Counted from the first letter of the stretch, positions 25,745-33,706 are shown. The stretch is DNA of 64,000 bases from Cohnella sp. GbtcB17 (GCF_019091135.1 NZ_JAGXJW010000037.1:1-64000); one strand, 5' to 3'. The notes: generated from the letters alone by a model not told the origin. Numbers and translations are program-made.

Positions 25745-26673
25745 TGCCGGCGTACATCCCGATTTTCGTTATCCTGCTGGCCGTAATCAGCTTGCTTGGT
25801 TATCGCCAATGGCGCATGAAGCGGCAATTGGCGCTGATGACCGCGCGGGTTGAAGAGATACGTGCGGGAGCCATCAACCAAAGAGTGCGCCTCCCAAACA
25901 GCAGCTCCGTTTTGGTCGCACTCGGAGGAAGCATAAACCGGCTCATAGACGATTTGCAGCAAAACATGGAGAAGCTGAATCTGCTGGAATCCGAACGAAA
26001 GAAGATGATTACCCACTTATCCCATGATCTGTGCACACCGTTGACAGCGATTATGGGATATGTGGAAGTCATGCAACGTGACCGGACCTTGACGGAAGAC
26101 ATTCGGCAGCAGTACTTCCGGATCATAGCCGCCAAGGGAAACAAGCTGGATGCATTGGTCAGGGACTTTTTCGAGCTGTCCAAATTAGAAGCCGACGATG
26201 ACGCGCCGGAGCCCGAAAAATTAAATATCATCGAGAAAATGCAGGAGTCGGTCCTCTCTTTCTACCAACAGTTCCAACTCGCGGGGCTCACGCCGCAACT
26301 GGAATTTCCGGAGCGGCACGTTTATGTTTGGGGAAACAGGCAGAGCATCGAAAGAATCATGAACAATCTGCTGAGCAATGCACTTCGTTACGGTGCGAAT
26401 GGCGAGACGATCGGCATTCGGGTGCGTGAAGCGGAAGCACGGGTGTGGGTCGACGTATGGGATTGCGGCCAAGGAATTTCGGAGACCGACTTGCCCCATG
26501 TCTTCGAGCGCCTCTACACCGGCAAGGCTTCCCGCAACACGAGCCAGCAAGGCAATGGACTAGGTCTGACGATCGTCAAGAAACTGGTCGAGAAGCAGCG
26601 CGGCGAGATTCAAGCGAGCAGCATTCCGAACGAGCGGACCGAGTTCTCATTCTACCTGCCTCGGGCAACTTAA
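25744..26673 (+). CDS. Sensor histidine kinase of the ABC transporter module
   Basis: 309 residues from the ATG at 25744 (GGGGGAGG upstream, stop-start overlap TGATG). One membrane segment at the N-terminus (IPIFVILLAVISLLGY), a short HAMP-like part, the phosphorylated His in MITHLSHDLCTPLTAIMGY, the N box IMNNLLSNALRYG and G boxes VWDCGQGIS and GNGLGLTIVKKL. With almost no extracellular domain it resembles intramembrane-sensing kinases that work with BcrA/BceA-type ABC transporters. Confidence 0.9.
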   Translation: MPAYIPIFVILLAVISLLGYRQWRMKRQLALMTARVEEIRAGAINQRVRLPNSSSVLVALGGSINRLIDDLQQNMEKLNLLESERKKMITHLSHDLCTPLTAIMGYVEVMQRDRTLTEDIRQQYFRIIAAKGNKLDALVRDFFELSKLEADDDAPEPEKLNIIEKMQESVLSFYQQFQLAGLTPQLEFPERHVYVWGNRQSIERIMNNLLSNALRYGANGETIGIRVREAEARVWVDVWDCGQGISETDLPHVFERLYTGKASRNTSQQGNGLGLTIVKKLVEKQRGEIQASSIPNERTEFSFYLPRAT

Positions 26674-26678
26674 GAAAC

Positions 26679-26723
26679 ATGTAAGAAATAGTTCAATCCG
26701 ATGTAAATCCGCTATCGTATAAT
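26679..26723 (+). promoter_or_regulatory. Promoter of the ABC transporter genes with repeat operator
   Basis: ATGTAAG at 26679 and ATGTAAA at 26701 are direct repeats 22 nt apart, and TATAAT sits at 26718. Direct repeats near -35 at two-turn spacing are typical sites for OmpR-type regulators, so the upstream regulator probably drives the transporter. Confidence 0.55.
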
Positions 26724-26788
26724 CAATCCAACCCATGCGAATGGTTACGAAGCTAGCTTCGCAAAAGCGCTAAGGAGGTTGGAAACGA

Positions 26789-27709
26789 GTGGAATCTATC
26801 TTGAAGACAAGCGGCCTTACCAAAAAGTACAAGACGCACACGGCCGTTGACGGAATCAGCCTTTCTCTAAAAAAAGGCGAAATCTACGGATTCCTCGGGC
26901 AGAATGGCGCCGGAAAAACGACGACGATCCGCATGATCATGGGCTTGATCAAGCCCACTTCCGGACGGATCGAATTGTTCGGGAAGGACGCGGAATCAAG
27001 CCGCAAATCCGCTTTCGAACGCATCGGTTCGATGATCGAAATCCCCGGTTTTTACACGAATTTGACAGCTGTCGAGAACTTGGACATTCACCGACGGATG
27101 ATGGGGATGGGGAACAAGGAGAGCATAGAGGAATCGCTGGAACAAGCCGGTTTGCTGGACGCCCGCAACAAAAGAGTGAAAAATTTCTCGCTGGGCATGA
27201 AGCAGCGACTTGGCATCGCACGCGCCTTGCTCCACCATCCGGAATTGCTTATTCTCGACGAACCGACAAACGGACTGGACCCGGCCGGAATCAAGGAAGT
27301 GCGGCAGTTAATTATTGACTTAGCCTCCAAGCGGAATATTGCCGTGCTCGTATCCAGCCATATCTTAAGCGAGATCCAGCAGATGGCGACGAAGCTGGGC
27401 ATCGTGCATCGCGGAAAGCTGGTTGAGGAGATCGAGCAGCAGGAACTGCAGATGAAAAACAGGCATTGCGTCGAATTTAAAGTGAGCAACGAGCGCGAGG
27501 CGGTCATGCTGTTAGAACAAAAAATGGACATTCGCGACTACTCTGTTCCCGAACCGGGGGTTATACGGGTGTTCGAACAGTTGTCGGAGTCGGCCGCCAT
27601 CAATCGAATGCTGGTTGAGAACCGGATCGAGGTTGCGGAAATCACGATGCTGCGCGAAACCTTGGAAGATTACTTCCTAAGCTTGACGGGGGGCGAACGC
27701 AGTGCTTAA
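26789..27709 (+). CDS. BcrA-like ABC transporter ATP-binding protein
   Basis: 306 residues, GTG start behind AAGGAGG. Walker A GQNGAGKTTT, signature NFSLGMKQRLGIARAL, Walker B ELLILDEPTNGLD and the switch His in VLVSSHILSEI. The extra 80 residues after the ATPase core match the bacitracin/lantibiotic-export type (BcrA, NatA). Couples ATP hydrolysis to the permease encoded by the overlapping next gene. Likely confers resistance to a peptide antibiotic. Confidence 0.92.
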   Translation: MESILKTSGLTKKYKTHTAVDGISLSLKKGEIYGFLGQNGAGKTTTIRMIMGLIKPTSGRIELFGKDAESSRKSAFERIGSMIEIPGFYTNLTAVENLDIHRRMMGMGNKESIEESLEQAGLLDARNKRVKNFSLGMKQRLGIARALLHHPELLILDEPTNGLDPAGIKEVRQLIIDLASKRNIAVLVSSHILSEIQQMATKLGIVHRGKLVEEIEQQELQMKNRHCVEFKVSNEREAVMLLEQKMDIRDYSVPEPGVIRVFEQLSESAAINRMLVENRIEVAEITMLRETLEDYFLSLTGGERSA

Positions 27710-28460
27710 CGTTTTCTATGCCGAGATATTGAAATTAAAACGCACCCAGCTCCTGTGGCTGACGCTCTTCGGCGGCATGCTGCCGGCCGTATTATCGATA
27801 TTCGGGCAATCAAGGAGCTTGAATTGGAACGATTTTTTGATCAACAATTCTCTGTTCCTCAATGTCATGATCGCGCCGTTGCTGCTTTCTCTGCTCGCAG
27901 GCTTTGTTGTCGTTCGGGAATACGGCGATAATACGATTAACCAGCTTTTCGTATACCCGCATCATCGTGTGAAGATCCTGATCGGCAAGATGATCATCAT
28001 TCTGTTCTTATCGACGGCAATCTTTGTGTTGAATTATGCTTTGACCTTGGCGGCGGGCAGCATCATGAGCGACCAGCAGCTTTCAGAAGCGTTATTCTGG
28101 AAGTTCACCCGCGCAAACGCATGGATGTTGGCGTTCCAAGCGCTGCTTATCCCGGTTACGATGACGGTAGGGATCATAGGCAAAAGCTTCATTCCGCCCA
28201 TTGTGCTGGGAATCGTCGCCGTACTCATCAATATGATGGGAATGCAAGGGGTTGAAGACCATATTGCCGGGCGCGTTACCTTTGTCAGCTATATCCCTTT
28301 CGGCTCCATGATCGTACACTTACTGGATATGATGAAAGCGAACGTCCCCGATGATATATACCGCATCCATGCACTCTATCCGCAGGCAGCCGTCTTCTTG
28401 TTGTTTTTTCTCTTTAATGTATTCTACTACACGAAATCCGAGGTCCACAGCGGTTCTTGA
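27702..28460 (+). CDS. ABC-2 type permease (BcrB-like)
   Basis: 252 residues with about six membrane helices (for example FLNVMIAPLLLSLLAGFVVV, IVLGIVAVLINMMGM and a last one ending LFNVFYYTKSE). Overlaps the ATPase gene by 8 nt, a usual arrangement for a two-gene exporter. Pairs with the BcrA-like ATPase in removing or sensing an antibiotic at the membrane. Just downstream begins the cassette array on the other strand. Confidence 0.88.
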   Translation: MLNVFYAEILKLKRTQLLWLTLFGGMLPAVLSIFGQSRSLNWNDFLINNSLFLNVMIAPLLLSLLAGFVVVREYGDNTINQLFVYPHHRVKILIGKMIIILFLSTAIFVLNYALTLAAGSIMSDQQLSEALFWKFTRANAWMLAFQALLIPVTMTVGIIGKSFIPPIVLGIVAVLINMMGMQGVEDHIAGRVTFVSYIPFGSMIVHLLDMMKANVPDDIYRIHALYPQAAVFLLFFLFNVFYYTKSEVHSGS

Positions 28461-28492
28461 ACGTTTTCAAAAAGTAAACGTAAACGTCCATC

Positions 28493-28513
28493 AAGGCTCT
28501 GTTTGGGAGCCTT
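28493..28513 (+). terminator. Possible terminator of the ABC genes
   Basis: AAGGCTC and GAGCCTT form a 7-bp stem 33 nt after the permease stop. No T-run follows, so this is tentative. Confidence 0.4.
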
Positions 28514-28514
28514 A

Positions 28515-28718
28515 ATGAACGTTTCCGGTAGCCCGCCGACTCCATACGGAGACCAGCAGCAAAATCGCCGGCCAATATATATGTTTCGCGCCCGGAATTT
28601 CAAGTGATTCTCAAATTGAATCTAGGCCTCGGGAATGTGCCGGATTTCAACCCGCTTCCCCGAATTCCATCTCGCGGACCGAGGGACCGTAGGTACGAAG
28701 CGTAATTCATTGTTATGT
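28515..28718 (-). repeat. attC-like cassette site 1 (diverged, long)
   Basis: The part 28620-28718 aligns with the full sites: GGCCTCGGGAATGTG, CCCGAATTCCATCT, GCGGACCGAG, and the end ATTCATTGTTATGTG. The left end (GAACGTTTCCGG) is only loosely conserved. It is the leftmost recognised element. Confidence 0.55.
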
Positions 28719-28734
28719 GTTGGATGGGCCATTT

Positions 28735-29094
28735 TTACAAAGATAACGACACGTCCTTTAGTTCAATTCTATTTCCTTCTGGATCAATGATAACCCCAAT
28801 GGTTCCCCATGTATGTCTATAGACCTTAACATCTAATTGTCGTTTTAGAACTTCTAACGTCTTGTCAAAGTCCTCTATATCAATTCTAATTACTGTCGGA
28901 TTTTGAGCCCTTGTCTTTTCGACTTCAGATTTCACACCATTAGCCTCAACCATTAAATAGCTGTTACCAAAATTAAATATGGTCAAATTCTCTTTCTGCT
29001 CTCTTATAGAAAGTCCAAGTTTTAAACTATAAAAGTCAACATTTCTTTTGTAGTCTTCAAGAAACAGGATAAATCCAGTTTCCCTTATCTTCAT
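28735..29094 (-). CDS. VOC/glyoxalase-fold protein (cassette gene)
   Basis: 119 residues from the ATG at 29094, which has GAGGAAA 7 nt upstream. The beta-alpha-beta-beta-beta pattern of the vicinal oxygen chelate fold is visible in ETGFILFLEDYKRNVDFYS and in IGVIIDPEGNRIELKDV near the end. Such proteins include bleomycin-binding and fosfomycin or dioxygenase-type enzymes, but the metal ligands here are incomplete (no His in strand 1), so a binding protein is possible. Single gene between two attC-like sites. Confidence 0.78.
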   Translation of the reverse strand: MKIRETGFILFLEDYKRNVDFYSLKLGLSIREQKENLTIFNFGNSYLMVEANGVKSEVEKTRAQNPTVIRIDIEDFDKTLEVLKRQLDVKVYRHTWGTIGVIIDPEGNRIELKDVSLSL

Positions 29095-29137
29095 AAAGAA
29101 TTTCCTCATTTATTGGTTTGTATGTTGCCAGAATTTA

Positions 29138-29252
29138 AACGAACGTTACCTTATTCACGATTGCAAAAGGCCTGAAGGTCACAAAGCTTCTCTCAATTCC
29201 ATCTGGCGGACCGAGGAGCGGTAGGCTCCGAAGCGCGAATACATTGTTATCT
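29138..29252 (-). repeat. attC-like cassette site 2 (short form)
   Basis: Left core AACGAACGTTACC with TTATTCACGA, right part AATTCCATCTGGCGGACCGAGG, hairpin GGAGCGGTAGGCTCC, then GCGAATACATTGTTATCT. The middle arm (TTAGCCTC to GTCCGCC) seen in full sites is deleted. Confidence 0.7.
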
Positions 29253-29288
29253 GCTGTTCCGACACTTCTCAAACTTTCCTCATAGTTT

Positions 29289-29813
29289 CTATTTCTTTAG
29301 TTCAATTATGTAAGCATGTGGAATTTCATCTATCTGATATTGTGTCCTAAAGATCATTCCGTGACCTGCAATGATGACATATTCGAAGTTCAAGTATCTA
29401 TTCATAACACCTTCTATCCTTGTTTTCATCATTAAACTTGATTCCCATAATCGGGTTTCTCCTTCAGGGTATATTCCTTTATGTTTATCAAAGTCATCTC
29501 CGAGTTCTTGTAACTGTTCTAGCGTGTCAAAATGAAATGACAAATCAGGTTGCCATTCCCTCAAATCAAATTCAACTTGCACTTCTATATTCAACTGTTT
29601 AGATAAAATGGCTGCTGTTTGAAGTGCCTGGGTATAGGGTGAGGATAAAATGATTTGTGCCTTTTTTAATCGATCATCTTTAGAAGCTTCATAAACTTGC
29701 TGAATACCGTTTTGTGTTAGTGGAACAAGATCTCTTCCATATCCTTTTAGCTTGTACTTTTCATTAATATCCCACTGGGGTTCCCTGTGCCGGATGAGAT
29801 AAAATATGGTCAT
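29289..29813 (-). CDS. Histidine phosphatase family protein (cassette gene)
   Basis: 174 residues. Catalytic LIRHREPQW, SSPYTQALQTA, and the second His in VIIAGHGMIFR give the phosphoglycerate-mutase-like phosphatase fold with all key residues. SD AGGAAAGACGAG precedes the ATG at some distance. Flanked on both sides by attC-like sites, one gene per cassette. Substrate unknown. Confidence 0.82.
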   Translation of the reverse strand: MTIFYLIRHREPQWDINEKYKLKGYGRDLVPLTQNGIQQVYEASKDDRLKKAQIILSSPYTQALQTAAILSKQLNIEVQVEFDLREWQPDLSFHFDTLEQLQELGDDFDKHKGIYPEGETRLWESSLMMKTRIEGVMNRYLNFEYVIIAGHGMIFRTQYQIDEIPHAYIIELKK

Positions 29814-29856
29814 TTGAACTCGTCTTTCCTGTTTTTATATGTCTTCGAGGAATGGC

Positions 29857-29946
29857 CGATAACGTTCCCGTATCACGATGCCGAGAGGCTGAAAGTTGCC
29901 AAGACGACCCGGTCCGACCGGACTTAGCCTCGCAAGTGCGTTCGAT
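29857..29946 (-). repeat. attC-like cassette site 3 (right half lost)
   Basis: Begins CGATAACGTTCCCGTATCACGATGCCGAGAGGCT and keeps the arm closing as TTAGCCTCGCAAGTGCG, then runs straight into the 3' end of the next gene. The GTT-end core is missing, so the junction may be a deletion. Confidence 0.65.
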
Positions 29947-29963
29947 TATTCTTCCATTTAGCC

Positions 29964-30407
29964 CTACATATTAATTATAAATCCAGTCTTTTTGCCTTTA
30001 ATGAATCCAGCATTCTCATAAAATCTATGTACTTCTTCCCTTTGAGAACCGGTTAAAAGCATTACTTTATAGCAATTCATTTCTTTTGCCATTTCTTTAG
30101 CTTTTTCTAATACCGTAATCCCAAATCCCATTCTTCTATAATCTACATGCGTAATAACATTCTCAATCAAAGCGTATGGTCTTGCACTTCTAGTCAAATT
30201 CTTAATTATAACCAGGACACAAGATGCCACAAGTTTCCCGTCATGTTCTACTACAATAATTTTCATACTCTGATCTTCTAAAATATTTTGCCAATGATCG
30301 TACAGGCTCTGGTCTATTTCCAGCACAGGATCTGATGGTTGTAAAAACTTATAAAGTAATAAAAGATCTTTTAATTCGTCTTCGCGGATTAATCTGCATA
30401 CTGTCAT
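29964..30407 (-). CDS. GNAT-family N-acetyltransferase (cassette gene)
   Basis: 147 residues. Acetyl-CoA loop VDYRRMGFGITVLEKAKEMA and C-terminal REEVHRFYENAGFIKGKKTGF are typical of GNAT enzymes. It lies between attC-like sites 3 and 4. Substrate unknown. The 3' end abuts the truncated site 3. Confidence 0.82.
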   Translation of the reverse strand: MTVCRLIREDELKDLLLLYKFLQPSDPVLEIDQSLYDHWQNILEDQSMKIIVVEHDGKLVASCVLVIIKNLTRSARPYALIENVITHVDYRRMGFGITVLEKAKEMAKEMNCYKVMLLTGSQREEVHRFYENAGFIKGKKTGFIINM

Positions 30408-30447
30408 TTAAATGCACCTGCTTTCGATACAAGATATCGGCGGTTTC

Positions 30448-30602
30448 ATTTAACGTTTCCGTATTCACGACACCGAGAGGCTTATAAACCGAAGGTCCGT
30501 CTGCTTACTGGCGCAGTTAGCCACGCAGGTGTGTACGTCTGATTCCACTTCCCCAATAATCTATCTGGTCAACCGAGAATCGGCGAAAATATATTGTTAT
30601 AG
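30448..30602 (-). repeat. attC-like cassette site 4
   Basis: ATTTAAC matches the RYYYAAC core exactly. GTATTCACGACACCGAGAGGCT, TTAGCCACGCAGGTGTGT and the right end ATATTGTTATAG follow. The right core carries the TAA stop codon of the next cassette gene. Confidence 0.75.
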
Positions 30603-31265
30603 GACAGACCTGCCTTCTCCGAGATGAGCTGGAATAAAGATGTTTAATAACTCATTCAATCTTCTGTACTTTTCCTTCTCGATTAACACAACCAATAGGT
30701 TCGGATCAATATCTGAAAAGAAGAATCTTTTCTTACTTCCGTATTTCAATAATAATATTGAGAAAATCTCAAATACGCGTATATCCAACCAATCATCATT
30801 GACATTCAAATCGAATTTATAGCCTTGGCCATTGACTTTAAAGGAAATCCAGGCGCATTTATTCTCAAGGTCTATAAAATCATTAATGTGATCTAGTGAA
30901 AAATCATTTTTTGTCATTTCAGCTATACGCCGAATCACCCGAACGTAATCTCCATTATCTTCAATACATTCTCTATCCAAATACCAAACGTCATCACTTG
31001 GAAATAAAAAACGTTTGTCATTTGACACGATTTCAGATCCTAATGTTGTCAGTAATAAAAAATATGGTTTTATCTTATATTCTTTCTTATTAAAATCCAA
31101 ACAATCATTTATATTAATACCTTCTTTTAAGCCGATTCCAATACCAAGAAAGTCATTTAATTGCTGTTCAATTGAAATACCATTCCTCTTCTTTAGCCAT
31201 CTAAACACAGGAGTCTTCACCTTTTCATTAGGTTCTGCAATCTGAATCTGCTTCCCGAATCCCAT
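30597..31265 (-). CDS. Hypothetical protein with both ends inside attC-like sequence
   Basis: 222 residues, not recognised. No signal peptide or membrane segment, many acidic and aromatic residues (DDVWYLDREC, NVNDDWLDIRVFEIFS). It resembles in style the single-domain contact-toxin immunity proteins, but this is only an impression. The ATG at 31265 lies within the conserved right half of site 5 and the stop lies in the core of site 4. A GTG at residue 16 region (KTPVFRWLKKRNGIS) could be the original start, the first residues then being read through attC sequence. Confidence 0.6.
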   Translation of the reverse strand: MGFGKQIQIAEPNEKVKTPVFRWLKKRNGISIEQQLNDFLGIGIGLKEGININDCLDFNKKEYKIKPYFLLLTTLGSEIVSNDKRFLFPSDDVWYLDRECIEDNGDYVRVIRRIAEMTKNDFSLDHINDFIDLENKCAWISFKVNGQGYKFDLNVNDDWLDIRVFEIFSILLLKYGSKKRFFFSDIDPNLLVVLIEKEKYRRLNELLNIFIPAHLGEGRSVL

Positions 31266-31315
31266 CTGGTGGACCTAGGAGCCGTTGGCTCCGAAGCGTG
31301 AATACATTGTTAGGT
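31240..31315 (-). repeat. attC-like cassette site 5 (left half lost)
   Basis: GCTTCCCGAATCCCATCTGG, hairpin GGAGCCGTTGGCTCC and AGCGTGAATACATTGTTAGGT match the right half of full sites. GTTAGGT fits GTTRRRY exactly. The left half is replaced by coding sequence. Confidence 0.7.
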
Positions 31316-31345
31316 GAAATTCTATCTTTTCTTCGATTTTGCCCA

Positions 31346-31372
31346 CAAAAAAATCTGCAATCGTTATTGCAG
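31346..31372 (-). terminator. Terminator of the truncated retropepsin gene
   Basis: CTGCAAT and ATTGCAG form a perfect 7-bp stem with loop AACG on the minus strand, followed by seven T. A degraded copy sits at 24.79 kb. Confidence 0.8.
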
Positions 31373-31403
31373 ACGTAGTAGTTCAAGGTTGTATAGATTT
31401 ATA

Positions 31404-31532
31404 TTAAATTTGGGAAATCAGCGTATGGCTTGCACCTGTATCAATTACAATATCCTTAGCGGTCTTACTTCGTCCATTAAATGTGATCTTTAATTCTGTA
31501 AGAAGGAGGCCCTCTCTAAACTCAATCTTCAT
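31404..31532 (-). CDS. Truncated retropepsin-like aspartic protease (42 aa)
   Basis: MKIEFREGLLLTELKITFNG leads to IVIDTGASHTLIS, the clan AA active-site motif D-T-G-A/S, and then a stop. The related gene at 31935 encodes 129 residues, so the C-terminal two thirds are missing here. Its ATG overlaps the stop of the small gene at 31529 (ATGA), the same arrangement as in the intact pair. Probably a decayed copy. Confidence 0.65.
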   Translation of the reverse strand: MKIEFREGLLLTELKITFNGRSKTAKDIVIDTGASHTLISQI

Positions 31533-31771
31533 AAATATTTCCTCAATCCAATGTTCTTGCGATTCTTAACTATAATTTGATCTTTCGAAGCATGATAAAC
31601 GAGAGTCCTGTTCTTACTATTCAATAATTCCTTTGTCGCATCATCATCTTTGACAGGTCCGATTAATGCAATTTCGTCGATTATTTCATTATTGTCTTGC
31701 TCATATGAATGCAAAATTTCAAACTTAACAAATTGGTCCGGATAAATACTTTGAACTTCGTTCCACTTCAC
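31529..31771 (-). CDS. Small acidic partner of the retropepsin gene, copy 1
   Basis: About 80 residues from a GTG at 31771 with TTTGGAGG 9 nt upstream. It is a paralogue of the product at 32321: both share W-x5-PDQ-V-FE-L near the start, a central DEIALI or DRIAVI strand and an ending with GLR/GVR. No known family. Always the first gene of a coupled pair with a retropepsin-like protease. Confidence 0.6.
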   Translation of the reverse strand: MKWNEVQSIYPDQFVKFEILHSYEQDNNEIIDEIALIGPVKDDDATKELLNSKNRTLVYHASKDQIIVKNRKNIGLRKYL

Positions 31772-31825
31772 GTTGGATACCTCCAAACGTTTTCTTCTAT
31801 TTATCATTTATTGTTTCTAAAATCG

Positions 31826-31914
31826 CAGGTGTGTCCGCCCTGAGTCATCTCCCTCGAAATTCAACTGGCTGACCGAGGGGGCTGAGGCCCCGAAGCGTGA
31901 ATATGGTGTTATAC
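31826..31914 (-). repeat. attC-like cassette site 6 (left part lost)
   Basis: TCGCAGGTGTGTCCGCC, CAACTGGCTGACCGAGG and AGCGTGAATATGGTGTTATAC align with full sites. The left third is absent and is replaced by TTTATCATTTATTG sequence also found at 24.86 kb. Confidence 0.7.
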
Positions 31915-31934
31915 GAAGGCCCACGCATCCTGCA

Positions 31935-32324
31935 TTACTTACAAATCAGTATTAATTCATTCAAATCTATTACTCCTCTTGCCTTTAACAAAAAGTCCAT
32001 TCCAATAATCCCATCAATATTTATCCCGTAATTCATGGTTCCTATATCAACTTGAAAGTCTTCAATCTTGTATCCATTTACTTCCAATGCATCAACTGTC
32101 TTAAAAAAGACGAATTCGCTTCCACCTACTCCGCTGATTGTTCCTAGAACATCTTCTAATTCCACCGTCAATCCGATCTCTTCAACTACATCCAATTTCA
32201 AGATCGTACTTGATGAACCAGTATCTATAAGTACTCGTTGTAATCTGATGCTTTGATTGTTGTAGTAAACTGTAATTTCAATGAAAGGCAAATCACTATC
32301 CGATAGTTCAATTGCTGTATTCAT
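31935..32324 (-). CDS. Retropepsin-like (clan AA) aspartic protease, intact copy
   Basis: 129 residues. Active-site motif VLIDTGSSSTIL, the flap region ISGVGGSEFVFF and the second hydrophobic-hydrophobic-Gly motif IDGIIGMDFLLKA all fit a single-domain retropepsin that works as a dimer. The ATG at 32324 overlaps the stop of the partner gene (ATGA), so the two are made together. Cytoplasmic. Substrate unknown. A two-gene cassette between sites 6 and 7. Confidence 0.75.
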   Translation of the reverse strand: MNTAIELSDSDLPFIEITVYYNNQSIRLQRVLIDTGSSSTILKLDVVEEIGLTVELEDVLGTISGVGGSEFVFFKTVDALEVNGYKIEDFQVDIGTMNYGINIDGIIGMDFLLKARGVIDLNELILICK

Positions 32325-32575
32325 ATCCGAACTCCCAACCACTTACGCTCAATGATTTCTAACTCATTCTTGCTGGTATGAGCCACGTAAAGCTCTCGAT
32401 TTGGTTCTGTCTTATGGATTTGTTTATATTCATTTAACGCATCTTTGCCTTCAACGAATTGATTAATCACAGCTATTCGGTCTACAATTCTTCTGCCATT
32501 GTCCGAATGGGCTTCAATTGCTTCAAAAAGTACCCATTGATCTGGAAAATGATTTCTAAGTGTTTCCCAATTCAT
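32321..32575 (-). CDS. Small acidic partner of the retropepsin gene, copy 2
   Basis: 84 residues from the ATG at 32575, with GAGGTGGG upstream. Shows WETLRNHFPDQWVLFEAIEA, then RIVDRIAVINQF and ERKWLGVRI at the end, matching copy 1 at 31529. Function unknown. The constant coupling to a protease suggests a substrate, adaptor or toxin-antitoxin-like partner (inference). Confidence 0.65.
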   Translation of the reverse strand: MNWETLRNHFPDQWVLFEAIEAHSDNGRRIVDRIAVINQFVEGKDALNEYKQIHKTEPNRELYVAHTSKNELEIIERKWLGVRI

Positions 32576-32646
32576 GGACCCACCTCGTTTCTTGAGCTTA
32601 TAAAAAATTATACCATATCTTGAATTTTCAGCTCTTGTGAACTTTC

Positions 32647-32812
32647 GTATAACGTTGTTGTCTTCTCGACGTCCCACCGACTTAGGGCGACGAAGTCACC
32701 GGGCGCTATGCGCTTAGTCGGTGTGAATGTGCCAGGCTGCTTCGACTTCTCCGAAATACCGCTGCCAGACCGAAGGGGCTTGTCCCCCCGATACGTGAAC
32801 ACCGTGTTAGGT
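32647..32812 (-). repeat. attC-like cassette site 7 (diverged centre)
   Basis: Ends TTCGTATAACGTTGTTG and CGTGAACACCGTGTTAGGT are conserved. The centre is unique, with the inverted repeat ACCGACTTAGG / GCTTAGTCGGT. It shows that the termini, not the middle, are kept. Confidence 0.7.
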
Positions 32813-32831
32813 GAAGCTTAGGCTTCTAGAA

Positions 32832-33497
32832 TTACTCATCAAATCTCTTTCTATTTCCATTCACCATTATTTCAATGCTTATTTGATTTAATGTTCCTGA
32901 GAAACCTGTCCCGTTTCTCTGCTTACCTTCAAATTGTGTACCGAGATTTACTCGACTGTGTGGACTTATTGACACCGTTCTTTCTTCAATTTCAATATCA
33001 GCATCATTATTTTTCATTATTGGTTTTACAACTATTGATTTTTCTTTCCCATAATTATAAAAAGTGAAAGTGCAATTCGCTTTTACAACTGTTTCAACTG
33101 TTTGAAAATTACAACGCCCATCCTTTACATCAATAGAGTTAATCCCACTTGCATTATGCTTTGCTAAAAACATAATTTTTTCAATAAGGATCGGATAAAT
33201 AAATGTAAACGCAAAACACCCAATAATTATTCTACTTAGAATCTTAGGATATTTGGAACGATAATGCCTAACAGTACCGACTACTCCGATAATTAGTAAT
33301 ACAAAACCAAGTAAAGCCGTTATATGTAAACCACTCTGTTCTTTACTTGTCCATGGAGAAACTCCTAGAACTTCAAACAATCTATCACCAAGTGAGTAAT
33401 CCAAATGAAGCTTAGTTAAAAATATTAACGAGAATACAACCACGATAGGATAAGCAATTCTTTTCCACTTCAGTGTTAATCCCCCCCCCCCCCCCAA
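32832..33497 (-). CDS. Membrane protein of unknown function preceded by a 15-G tract (cassette gene)
   Basis: About 215-221 residues. Three N-terminal membrane segments (IVVVFSLIFLTKLHL, ITALLGFVLLIIGVVG, IIIGCFAFTFIYPILI) and a soluble beta-rich C-terminal half with two Cys (GRCNFQTVETVVKANC). No known family. The only non-ATG start I find in frame is TTG at 33497, directly before a run of 15 G, so the reading frame depends on tract length. A start inside or after the tract would need a CTG codon. The soluble domain is probably outside the membrane. Confidence 0.6.
   Translation of the reverse strand: MGGGGGLTLKWKRIAYPIVVVFSLIFLTKLHLDYSLGDRLFEVLGVSPWTSKEQSGLHITALLGFVLLIIGVVGTVRHYRSKYPKILSRIIIGCFAFTFIYPILIEKIMFLAKHNASGINSIDVKDGRCNFQTVETVVKANCTFTFYNYGKEKSIVVKPIMKNNDADIEIEERTVSISPHSRVNLGTQFEGKQRNGTGFSGTLNQISIEIMVNGNRKRFDE
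33481..33495. repeat. Homopolymer of 15 C (G on the coding strand)
   Basis: An uninterrupted run at the 5' end of the membrane protein gene. Such tracts change length during replication and can switch genes on and off. Its length could also be a sequencing artefact. Confidence 0.8.
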
Positions 33498-33515
33498 ATG
33501 GATTTTCTATATTTC

Positions 33516-33662
33516 ACTGAACGTTAACGTATGCATAAGGTCGAGAGACCGCCGGCGTTTGCGCAGTTAATCTCAAAGGTGTGTCCGCCTGATTCGCTTC
33601 CCTGAATTCCATCTGGCAGTCCAAGGTGCCGGAGACTCCGAAGCGTGAATATTTTGTTATAC
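33516..33662 (-). repeat. attC-like cassette site 8
   Basis: ACTGAACGTTAACGTATGCA at the left end, then GTTAATCTCAAAGGTGTGTC, GAATTCCATCTGGC and GAAGCGTGAATATTTTGTTA with TACGAA beyond. The outer stem is weaker on the left. Confidence 0.75.
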
Positions 33663-33706
33663 GAAGGAACGTGCTTTTTTATTGAACTGCTAAAATAGTT
33701 CTTTAT

